Shown here in pieces: positions 37,491 through 48,306 of a stretch of 64,000 nucleotides of DNA. How positions within the stretch are numbered: position 1 is the stretch's first letter; each line of letters starts with the position of its first letter. The stretch comes from Hybos culiciformis (Eukaryota; Arthropoda; Insecta; Diptera; Hybotidae), in the NCBI GenBank assembly GCA_964007475.1, contig OZ023274.1, positions 37,999,860 to 38,063,859 on the forward strand. The letters run 5' to 3'. The position numbers were made by a program, and so were the translations under genes. The notes below the pieces were generated by a model, which saw nothing but the letters and a program-made list of their open reading frames with translations, was not told the DNA's origin and ran no database searches.

Positions 37491-37547
37491 TTAGATTGCC
37501 TAGCAACGTTTCATTTCAAGGTTCCTGAAAAATGTAGAAAATTTCAG
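37491..37547 (+). other. Exon-like interval of 57 bp
   Basis: A pyrimidine-rich acceptor ending CCTCTCAG precedes 57 bp that are open in frame 0 (19 codons, containing Val-Pro-Glu-Lys-Cys), followed by a donor-like CAG|GTACGT. The exon length is a multiple of three. No protein family was recognised, and an interval this short can be open by chance. Confidence 0.12.
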
Positions 37548-39027
37548 GTACGTCTACGTGCCAATTCTTCATATTTAAGATTTTTAAATGAAGTATAGGA
37601 AAGGTTCTGTAGGGATTATTAGCTACATACAAGGTTTGTTATACATTTTGAATTTAGAATTAGAATTTTTTTTAATCTTTATGAAATTTAAATGGCATTA
37701 TGTAAAAAAAATAAAATTGTTCACATTATTAACTAAACAATATTCTCGTTTTTCCAACTGCCAACAATCAACATTTTTTATATACATTTTTTTATTTTCC
37801 TTTTATTCCAACTGGATTTTTTAATGAACTAAAAAAAAGAAAAAAAAAATAGCGCGAAAATGCAAAATCATGGTGCATATTGAATAATAAATTTTTAAAT
37901 TTTATTGTGATGCAATGACATTTAAATTAAATTTAAAAATAATTGTTTTTTTTTTAATCTGGCTTTTATTAACGATAAACCGATTATGCAAAAATTACAA
38001 ATCAGACAAGTCCCAATAGTTTCACTAATCAGAAAATATAATATTGAACATTTGTTTTTGTTTATTTTTTATTTTTATTTTATTTATTTATTTTTTTTTT
38101 TTAGAAAATCAAAGTAATTTAAATTTAAACTTAATATAGGATTACAAAACTAAGAAAAAAAAAATGGGGAGACAAAAAAAGAAATAAGCATTACAAGAAT
38201 TTATATAATATATCTATCTACATATCTATATAGTACCATTTCAACAGAAAATAATCATTAAATATTTTCTGTTTATTAACAAATTACCTCGCTGATATTA
38301 TAGAAATTTGCTTAATAAATTGGTTTTTTATTAAAGACAAATTAAAAAAAAAAAAAAAATGTTAAAGATTTAAAAGAAATTTATTGACTAGTTTCCAACT
38401 GAAAATCTCTCAATAAAATGGTTAATTCTTTTTTATTTAAATAATTACTGTGTATCTAATTTAAACTCAAATTCCAAAAAATATTCACCAAGTCGCGTCG
38501 AGTAGAATTATTCGGGAATCAAACTTGTAAGCGATGAACCGAGATTTTTGTGGTAATCGCAACTACTTTAAAATTGATTCCTGTAAATAGTTGAAATGAC
38601 TAGAAACAAACTTCAACTGGCTAGTTAAGTTATATTAGAATAATGGCACAAAACTATCAAAAAATTCTAAATGTAAAATTGTCATCAAATATTAATATAT
38701 GTATGTACATTGATTTATGATATATTATATAATTATATCGGCATAGCTTATTACTATATTGTGTACAGTATTTACTTATTTTTGAATATTTATACAAAAT
38801 TTATCAAAATATTTTCAGCAATTGAACTTAATGAACAGCAACTTGTAATAAGAAAAAAAAGTTCTTAAATACTCCAATTCATGTTTCTAGGTATTTAAGA
38901 AGTTAATATAAAATAGTAAAAAATAAATATTCATAAATAGTTGGTGGTCGAAATGATAGTTATGTTGTATTAGTTACAACCAATAAGGTTTAATAATCTT
39001 TAATGGAAAACTAATCTTGTAAATATG

Positions 39028-39151
39028 ATTTTTATTTTAATATAAAATTTATACTATACATAATGATGTAAAAATATTGAAAAAGCATAATTATTTTTAT
39101 TTTAATATAAAATTTATACTATAATGATTAGAAATATTTAAAAAGCATAAT
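39028..39151. repeat. Tandem duplication of ~60 bp, two copies
   Basis: The block TTTTATTTTAATATAAAAT through AAAAAGCATAAT occurs twice in direct succession, starting at about 39028 and about 39094. The second copy lacks a CATA and has a few substitutions. No element boundaries were seen. Confidence 0.85.
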
Positions 39152-39307
39152 GAGCACTGAATAATTGATAACATTATAATCTTAAAAAAATTCATTGTCA
39201 TAATAGTTGCTGGCATCATAAGTATTGTCGTAACAGTCAGAACATCTTTAGTTTAGAAATTTTCATATAAAAATAAATTCCTTAAATTTACGTTATCGAT
39301 TTAACAT

Positions 39308-39320
39308 CAGCACCACCTGG
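39308..39320 (-). promoter_or_regulatory. CTCF-like motif
   Basis: CAGCACCACCTGG reads CCAGGTGGTGCTG on the minus strand, similar to the CCAG/AGGTGGC core of CTCF sites but with T for C in GGC. It shares the CAGCRCCAYCT layout with 36408-36419. Confidence 0.22.
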
Positions 39321-41383
39321 TTTTGAATAAAAAAAGTATAAGAAGGAAATTTATCTTAAATTTTTTTTAAATTATGGTAAAAAAAATTTAGACCAAATCC
39401 TTTTTCAGAATTTCCAAAAATTTCCCTGAATTTTCTTTTAATTCAATTTTTGTCCTTAAATTTTTATTCATTGAAACAATATTTATTGTTGTAATAAAAT
39501 GCCACTGTTGAAATTAAAATTAAAAGTGTATGAATGGAAGATAGAAGTCGGTAAAAGTGTGAACTTCAGCCTCATGTCAAATAATTGTTTTTGTCTATAA
39601 AATTGGAAAGTGCAGTTTTTTAATTTTTTTTAAAGCTTAAGTAAAATAGAATTTAATATATTTATGTTAAGTTTTCCTTTTCTCCATCACATGAAACATG
39701 GAAGAAGGCAAGGTAGAAAATTAAACAACTCTGTCGATTTTGAATATCCCAATTAATTCTAAAAATCAATGTTATACACTTATACAGGATATATGCTTGT
39801 CAGTCAACATTACTGAGCGTTGCATCTGAGGTTATAAAGTCCTAACCTTCATTACATTCAAATGTTAAAACGAAACATTATCTGTATATTATATTAGAAA
39901 TTCTAATTTAGAATACTTTATTACATGCTTCTCAAATATTTCAAATAAAAAAGATTTTTCTTTCTTCATAAAAAATAATTGAAATTTAAGAAAATTTTTT
40001 ACAGATATTCTAAAAAATAAATGATCCTTGGGAGGAAAAATTTAGTTTCTTTTTATTTTATATTCAAATAAAAAAAAAGGGTTAACACAATTTCTTATTT
40101 GATAGTTTTTCACTTAGGGAAAAAATAATTTTACAGGTAGCAAAAAAAAAAAGTAATAAAGCGAAAGTAATAAATTTCAATATGAAGAGGATCGAAATAA
40201 ATTAGATTCGATTTTTTTTTTTGTATTCCATAGCATTAAATTTTTTTAAGGCTATAGAAGTTATCAATTCATCCGTAAAGTTATGAATATTATAAATAAA
40301 AGAAAAATAAATTATAGATCCTTTTTTTTTTCTGTTGTTATTAAAATATATACTACGTGTGTTTTTTACATACTGTCCTCTTGAACCCATATGATGATGA
40401 TCTATAAAGCTAGATAAATCATTTTTCCGTAGGGTTAAAAAAAAAACTGTTTCTGTATACGCGATATGCAAAGGATATATTTTTAATAATTCAGTTTAAA
40501 TTAAATTAAAAGCTTAAACTATTAAAAGAGTTTGTTAATGAAATGAATCTTCTTGTCTAGCATTCTACTGTCTCGTTAGTACGAAGTTGAATGTTTGAAA
40601 GATTTTTTTCCCTTACGCGAACGCGTTAAATTCTATAAACTATATATTTTTTGATTATATTCAACATTTTGTTTAACTTGAACTACAACTTAAAAATCCA
40701 TTAATTCTAACAAAGTGGCCGAATAAGCTCGAGATTTAATTCACAAACAATTTATTGTGATGATAAATTAACACACAGATTGGAAATCGTCTCGCCAAAG
40801 TATAATCATGATTTAAATTTTCGTTCTTTTTTCATGAAAAATTTTATAAAAAAATATGAAAAATTTTCCACAATATAAAAAGAAACCAAAAAAATAAAAA
40901 AAAAGATGCCATAAAATTATTCTATTCTATTTTTTCAATTTTTTTTTTTTAATATTGATTTTACATTTTAATAAAACGTGTGTAAAAACCGCAAAAAATT
41001 TATAACATTTTGCAAATGGAAATTTTAAATTTTATTGTTATTGCTTTCGTTATAGAGAAAAAAAAAAAATAAAAATAAAGCAGTTAAAAAACAACAATCA
41101 AATTATAAGAAATTTTCTTCTTCTTTTTTTTTGCAATGTTGAAAGCAATAGAAAAAGAAGAACCAAAACATTTTATATTTATATTGACTTATTAATAAAA
41201 AGAAAAACAAAAAAACAAAAAAAAAGAGGAAAAACCCAAACACAGAAGTTAAAAAAAAAAGCAATCACATTACAAAGATTTTGTTATTTGCCAAAAAAAC
41301 TTGCAAAAAATAATCATCTCTTAAGAGCCCATCACTGCGAAATTTCAAAATATTTTTCTATTTTTGCAGTTTTTTTTTTACAG

Positions 41384-41451
41384 AAAATAAAAGGCCCTGA
41401 AAAATGCGATAAAGATTCTATGAAAATACTTCTAGCCCTGGTGATGCCCTG
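41384..41451 (+). other. Exon-like interval of 68 bp
   Basis: A strong acceptor (a ten-T tract then ACAG, ending 41383) precedes 68 bp that are open for 22 codons, with mixed codon use (Gly-Pro-Glu-Lys-Cys-Asp-Lys-Asp-Ser-Met). It ends at CTG|GTGAGT, a near-consensus donor. A second possible donor, CTG|GTGATG, lies 11 bp upstream. The interval is clearly GC-richer than its flanks. The opposite strand also has a long open frame, so coding and strand are unproven. I do not recognise the peptide. Confidence 0.22.
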
Positions 41452-44400
41452 GTGAGTGATATTTTAGCTTTATTGCTGGGTTTGATTTTTTTATTATCTG
41501 TTTCCTTTACTTCACAATCGGAGCAAATATGTTCAAGTTTTTCAAAGTTCTATTTGAGCCAAAAAACCTAAAAAAAAGACCGGCTCTCACCAGTCAAGAT
41601 TATATTAATCCTACAGTGGAAGCAAAAGTAAGAACAATTTTTCGCAGTGACAGCTCTTAAAGAAAGAATTATTATTGGCGCAATTCCTAAACAAAAAATC
41701 AATACCACTATATCTCATCTTACTTATAAACTAAAAATTTAAAGATTTTTACACTGACAGGAGGTGTATTATAGGTTTGGCGCACGTTCATAAAGTCTTT
41801 TTGATAAGATTTGGCGTAGGAAAATGGAAAAGAGAAGAAGAAAGGAATGGTTAATATGGAAAATGTTGAAGGCTTTCATAAATTTTTACAATAGTGACAT
41901 CTCAAATAAACGAATGGAATCAAACTTTAACAACAATTATTATTATTTTCAAATTAGTTTTATTGTAGGTCACTTTGAATTATTAATATATAGGCTAAAT
42001 TTGTGTGTGTACACAGTAATAGGTGCAATTTAATTTATGACAGTTATAGTTAAAAGTTACATTATTTTAATTTATTATATTCAAGTTAACATTTTTTACA
42101 ATTTCAATTTGAATTGATTTTTTTATTAAAATTTGAAGTGGGTGACTTTTGTGTGTAGGATTTTTATAAATTATGATATCGATAACAAGAGCATCACATA
42201 TTTTAATATATTAAATTTATTTTTAAACATTATTACATTTCTTCAATTTTTTGTTAATTTATTTATTGATTTCATAGTTTGGTGCACAAATATTTCTATG
42301 GCAAAAACATAATTTGATAAAAAGAATATTGTAGTGAAAAATAAAACATTTAATATAAGTAGACTTCATAATTAAAATTATAAATTTTCATGATTAATGT
42401 AACTTTTAAAGTTTAACCACAAAGACCACTATGAAGTCAAATTTGCAATGTAAATAAATATAAATATCAACCCAAAGATATAAATGAGTTAAAACGCCTA
42501 ATTGTGGCCTTTTCAAGCATTAAATGTAAAAATTTAAAAAGCATTGCCTTTGAGCTATTGATTATGTATTCTTGAAATGTATTGAAGTATACGTCTTAAA
42601 ACGTTGAAGCAAAATTATCCCTACGAGACTTACAAAAATAATAAAGTCACTTACAACATACAGACCTCAATATTCAGAAAATATACTGCATACCAAAGTA
42701 ATTTATGAATTTCTATTAAAAATAATAAAATAAAATTTTACTCACTATTATGATCAATTAAAATACGATAAAAAAGAAAAACGATAAATTTATATTAATA
42801 TTTATATTTAATTAGAAAAAAAATAAAGGTTAGAAAATAAGCCGAATATTATCTTAATTAAATTTTAAATATTATTTTAATCCAGTGAACAAAAATAAAA
42901 TTATCTTATACATGATAGTAGCTCGCAAAACAAAATTATATATTTAATTAAATATAATAATATTAAAAAAAAAAGAAACTTAAAAGTTAAATAATTTTTT
43001 AACATTGACGGCGAACAAGGTGTGTCGAAACAAAAAAAAATACTTAAGATGTTCATCTCATTTTATTATTTTATAATTTTTAAATCTTTCAGTCAATCTA
43101 TTAAAATTTTTTGAATGCATTTTAATGTGCAATAATATCAATGAAATAAAAATTTAATTCATAAATCAAATTAAAATAATAATCTATAGTTACTAATGTG
43201 GGTGGTTTTCCAATATATTTATATATATATTTTAATACTTTACAATTAATCTCGACATTGACAGAACGGGTTAATAATATAATTTTTTATTTTCTTAAAG
43301 AACAGCCGTGTTTCTATCAATTTTTCTCTAAATTTTTTTGACTATAAAAAGGTGTAAATTTGAGACCAATAAATTTGTTTTTGGTAAAATATAAAATATA
43401 ATTGATATAATAGCATATACCCATTATTGGTATAATAAATTATGAATATATACAAAAACTGTTGCCATTATATTCTATTTTTGTAAAATTAAAATCATTA
43501 TAATAATAGCTTTAGTTAAATTATTAAAAAAAAAGAAAAAGATATAGTCGGTGCTATTAGATTTTTTTTTGAGTCATTAATAAGTTAGGATTTTACTAAA
43601 ATTTTTTAATTTTATAGATAGATAATAAAAATCCAATAATCCACGAAAATTTCACTATGGTTAATGTTGCTTAAAGTGTATTTTAATGATCGTAATAATA
43701 ATTTTTTGAATTTTATTTAAAATAGCGATGGCACGTAATAAAAAAAATTAAATGTTTTTGACATATAAAATGAAATGTTAATATCATGTCAATTTACAAA
43801 GCACTGATTTCATTTCACATAAAAATTTACAAAAAGAAACAATGTATTTTCCAAAAATTAAGTTGATATTTTAATAGAATTAGTTATATGGAAGATCGCT
43901 TATTGGGTAAATTTTACGTAATTTCATATTCTTTTTTATTATACTTCATAATTTTATATTATATATATTTATATATTTGTATAAATACAATTTAATAACA
44001 TTATTTCAAGAAATTTTTATGCTATACTCACGAAATTTGGATAAATATTTTTTTTTATTTTATTTTTTTTTTTAATGTACTTAACACACATTGTAATACC
44101 CATTCCATTTTATTTGGATACAAAATTTTATTCACCCGTTTTTTACTTTGTACCTATTTGAGGACAGTTTTAACTTCCTCTTCTTCTTGTCTCTATTTCG
44201 ATGTCTGAAATCGGTTCAGTGAAATTAATCTTTTATGCTTTTACAATAATTTACAAATTTTTGAAGTATGTATCATCAAGAGGGAAGGGAATTAGAAGAT
44301 TCGGGTTAAAAAAAAATGAAAATTAAAACCGAAATGAGATCAATTAAAAAAACTTATATTTTATTAAAGAAAGTCTCTAAGTTTTTCATAATTAATTTTT

Positions 44401-45160
44401 AAATAAATTAAAATAATCTGGTTGAAAATATAAAACTTACGAATTTGACTGCTGTTTGAAATGATGATCCTTGAAAGAAAAACAAAAATTGATCATTAGT
44501 AAAATTTATAATGATATGAAAAATATATTGTTGTAATTACGAGATCCGATAATAAATAAATAAAATTAATAATCAATGCATAAATCGAAATAAATTTAGT
44601 TTTGATGCACTTCTTCATATTCTTTAAATATTGTTTACTATATATGTACGAAAACAATCAATATTTGCACCATATACAGTCAATATTAAAATAATATATT
44701 GAAATGATTTCTTTCCGTATATGTACTTTTTTTCGCTTCTAAAGTTTCAGCAAGTGAATAACACTATTGAACATTATGTTTAATTTTTTTCTTATCTTTA
44801 ATTAAGTACGTTTTAAATTTTAATAATATGAACGACTGAACCCATTTTCCAATAACTTAAATGTTTACAGTTAAAATAATGAAGTAGCATCGAAATAAAA
44901 TATTTGGTAAACGCAACCATTATGTAATTAAAATATATATTTTTTTAATGTGGTAACACCTAAAGGCCTATATCGCACTAGCATTGCCTTCTATTTTGTC
45001 ATATAAATATGTGCTAACACTAATGTTTTCATGATATACGCTCCCTTGCTTCGTGAACTACATAGCTTCAGCTATAATATTATTTTTTTAAATGTGTATT
45101 AATAGTGGATTATTGTAAATGTAAACTAAATTTGTTATTAATCAAGAGTTCTGTATACAT
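41452..45160. other. AT-rich gene-free stretch
   Basis: No gene was supported. Possible splice-like strings continue near 41610-41640, but no consistent exon chain could be built. A slightly more complex strip lies at 44950-45060. Confidence 0.5.
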
Positions 45161-45242
45161 AAAAATACATTGACACGAGTCAATATTATATCACGAGACC
45201 GAAGGTCGAGTGATATAAATTGACAAATATCAATGTATTTTT
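45161..45242. repeat. 82-bp foldback with GACCGAAGGTC core
   Basis: Outer arms AAAAATACATTGA (45161-45173) and TCAATGTATTTTT (45230-45242) are perfectly complementary over 13 bp. Inner arms TCAATATTATATCAC and GTGATATAAATTGA pair with one bulge. The centre is GACC-GAA-GGTC. The whole could form a long hairpin. It may be a small MITE or the end of a larger element; no target duplication was resolved. Confidence 0.8.
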
Positions 45243-45436
45243 GTGTCAATGTATTGAGTTGTATAACAAATTTTGTTTACATATCCAATACACTGTTTTA
45301 ATGCGTAGGGGAGAGGTAGTTGCAAAGAGAGAATATTTATTCTTCTTATTTTTTCTCATTTTTTTTTTGTATTTGGCTGTATTGAAATATTGTGAGAGAT
45401 ATTATGTTTGTTTAGGTATTACGTAATATTCAATAC

Positions 45437-45560
45437 GAAACATCTAAATGATTTCATTATTTACGCTGATGCATCTAAATTTTTTCATTATATACGCTGA
45501 TGCATCTAAATTGTTTCATTATTTACGCAGATGCATCTAAATGATTGCATGTGTATCGAC
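45437..45560. repeat. 31-bp tandem repeat, four units
   Basis: Units begin at 45437, 45468, 45499 and 45530, each 31 bp. Each carries CATCTAAAT (preceded by GATG in all but the first); the first three continue with TTTCATTAT and end ACGC, while the last has degenerated after CATCTAAATGATTGCAT. The GATGCATC at the start of units two to four is itself palindromic. Confidence 0.9.
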
Positions 45561-47576
45561 GCATATAATACTCCATTTAGTGATCTAAATTCTATAGTAC
45601 TAAATACAACATAACGATCCCCAACGCATTAAATATTATTATACTAAATTAAATTTTTATTTCTTTTTAATAGTGGATTCAAATATAATTTTAAGAATAT
45701 TCAAAAGAATTTATGGTATGTAACATAAAAACCTAATGTAAAATCATAGTGTTATATCGTTGCACTTGTTTTAACTTAGGTTGTATATATTAAAAGTTAG
45801 ACCAAGTGCTTTTTTTTAGTTTTAACTGATAGTCACCACATTATATGACATTATATTGGACACAATGAAGTATATTGTCAACATTATAAAAATTATAAAT
45901 TTATTTTAATTTTTTATTTATTTTTTTTGGTTAACAATATTTTCATCTGATTACAACGTTAAATTGCTACTTTTCTAGTTTTTGCAACAAAAAAAAAAAA
46001 GAAAACAAAAAAAAGAATTATTTTAAATTAACATAAAATGTTTTGCAGTTATTTCTTTTTATTTATATTTATTTGACAATAACCCACATAATGTAGGTGT
46101 AGGTAATAATATATAGTTTTCAAAATTACTTTTATCTACAGTAATATCTGATAGAAAATTTCAATTCAAATCAATATTAAAATTATGTGATTTACCTACA
46201 AAAAAAAAAAAAAAAAGGTGTAATTTTTTTAATTTTTTTTTTTTTTGAAATTGTAAAACAATTGAACTTTCTATTCCAATATTTTGTCTTCAAATAGCAA
46301 ATAAAAATACGCACATTTAAGTCTTATACACACTTCAACAGTTACACAACTCAAAAAAGCCTGAATATGGTTAACCCCCTCTTCTTTTCGCTTCCAAGTA
46401 TAAAGATTAATTTAATTGTTTTTTTTTTGTAATTAAAGTCCTGAAAACTATAAAACTTTTTGTCACATAGTTGTTGACGCAACATTGCGAGTTATATATA
46501 TATGTAGTAAATACAATATTCGAAAATTCAATCAAAATGAAAGAAATAATAAAAAAAAAAATTTATTTTTTTATTTTCACCAACTTTCAAAATAATTAAT
46601 TTTATTGCTTTTACAACAAAAATATAATGTAAATTCATAATAAATAAATATTTATGCATTTCAAGTTATTAGGAACACACCTTAATTACTTGTCAGCAAA
46701 CTGAAAAATAAAAAATAAAAATAAATAAACCTCACAAAGATAAGATTATTGCAATAAAATCTTTGTTATTTTATATTTTTTTTTATACATATATTTTTTT
46801 TGTTATAATAATAAAATAAAAAGAGTCATACTAAGATGCGCACATAATTTTTAAATGAATTAAAAATAAAATTATTAAATCACCTGGTGAGCACTCAGCA
46901 CCTCACCTACTTTTTTTTTTTTTTATAGACATAGTACCACATGTGTTTACTTACATGTATCTATATTGTATATGAAAATTAGCATTATGCATTTAAAAAA
47001 AAAATTAAATAAATAAAAATATTAGCAATAATTATCTTAAGAAAGACTAATAAAGATTTTTCCATTTTATTTGTTCATTATTAAATTAAAATTTATCTAA
47101 CTCTTGAAAATATGTGACACATGAACTTATAAGTTCAAGCTTTGAAGCTATATATTTTGAATTTTATTTTATTTTATTAATTAAAGTGTAAAAAAAAAAA
47201 TAAAATTATACATAAAAGTTAACTCATTAAAATTTGCATTAATAATAAATTTGACAGATATAATGTTTGCACAAAAAAAAATTAAAATTTATATTAATTT
47301 TTTTTTTTTTTAATGAGATCCATATTGCCAACCAACAAAACTATATAAAAAAAAATTAATTAAAAAGAATATTATTTATACTTTGTTTTATATCGAGTAT
47401 AGGTATTTGAAATAAGAATTGCTCTAAGACTGTACTTAAAATTCATGAATTGGATTTGAAACTTCAATAAATAATATAGTTGAATTAAAAAAAAAATCGG
47501 CTCGCCGTGTTTGAGTTGGCTCCATAAATACAATCTTGAATCCAAATAAAATGTATAAGTCAAATTTTATAGAAAT
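45561..47576. other. AT-rich gene-free stretch
   Basis: Nothing coding or structured was recognised. It consists of homopolymer-rich DNA, including a run of about 18 A at 46201-46216 and T runs near 46235 and 46910. Confidence 0.6.
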
Positions 47577-47842
47577 ACTAGCCGTCTAACCGTGCTTAGC
47601 TACGAACTCTGACTTATTTACTTTTATAAGTGGAATTTTTGTAATCAGGTTGATAGACAATAATTATAGGAGCTAGTTATTTTATAAATTTGGGGAAAGT
47701 ATCTAAAAGGAATTAAGATTTATCATTTTTCTTATTCAATCCACAAATTATATGAAATCGAATGAGTTTACGATATCCTCTCCCTAAACAGGTTTCCAAA
47801 CAAAATTTGTGTTTTTAACCGTTTCTTTTTTTTATGTACTAA

Positions 47843-48172
47843 ATTTGTTTTTGTATCGCGGACATCAAAATGACATTTATCCGCGATTCTAAATGACTTT
47901 CGTCCGCCGCGGACAAATATCATTTGTCCGCGATAAAAATTAATCGCGGACAAATGACATTTTGCAAAATGACATTTGTCCGCTAAAGTTTGAAAATTCA
48001 ATCGCGGACAAATGTCATTTTGAAAAATGTCATTTGTCCGCTCATTTTGAGACATTTGTCCGCGGCGAACAAATGTCATTTTACAATCGCGGACAAATGT
48101 CATTTTGTAAAATGACATTTGTCCGCGAAGTTTTCCATACAAATTTCATCGCGGATAAATGTCACGGCGCCA
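47843..48172. repeat. Palindromic GACATTTGTCCGCG-module repeat, copy 2
   Basis: This is 330 bp of alternating inverted modules, CGCGGACAAATGTCA and its complement, with AT linkers and a CACGGCGCCA end. The 65-bp left segment and 64-bp right segment match copy 1 at 7455-7647, while the interior holds about 140 bp more, made of extra modules. At least four hairpins can be drawn: 47908-47932, 47946-47983, 48004-48041 and 48087-48128. Long open frames on both strands are by-products of the module, which has few stops. No protein or RNA function is known to me. Confidence 0.9.
48087..48128. repeat. Perfect hairpin with 20-bp arms
   Basis: Arms 48087-48106 and 48109-48128 are exactly complementary, separated by only two bases (GT). 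The arm starts TCGCGGACAAATG. It is the most perfect palindrome noticed in the window and could extrude as a cruciform or fold as RNA. Confidence 0.95.
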
Positions 48173-48306
48173 ACTTTTGGGTAGAAGGCCAATTAAATTT
48201 TAAAAACCCCCGACCTGAGACAATGACATGGTGTAATTTAAAAAACGATAGGTTGAGCGGTTTATGAGCCTATTCGTAACAGAAAACAAAACTGAGTTTA
48301 TATAGA

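Larger units (their letters stand above)
37548..41383. other. AT-rich gene-free stretch
   Basis: No gene was supported. It holds a ~62-bp tandem duplication at 39028-39151 and a CTCF-like string at 39308-39320; the rest is low-complexity DNA. Confidence 0.5.
47577..48306 (+). repeat. Degraded dispersed repeat carrying a later insertion
   Basis: The left boundary reads ACTAGCCGTCTAACCGTGCT and the right end GGTTGAGCGGTTTATGAGCC followed by TATTCGTAACAGAAAACAAA and TATATAGA. This arrangement resembles unclassified dispersed repeats I know from insect genomes, which start ACTAGC and end in a GGTTnAG...TATATAGA tail. The middle is interrupted by the palindromic module repeat (47843-48172). Boundaries and class are uncertain. 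Confidence 0.4.

Noticed and set aside
47962..48267. Plus-strand 101-codon open frame
   Set aside because: It arises from the stop-poor CGCGGACAAATGTCA modules and runs out into non-repeat DNA without a domain.
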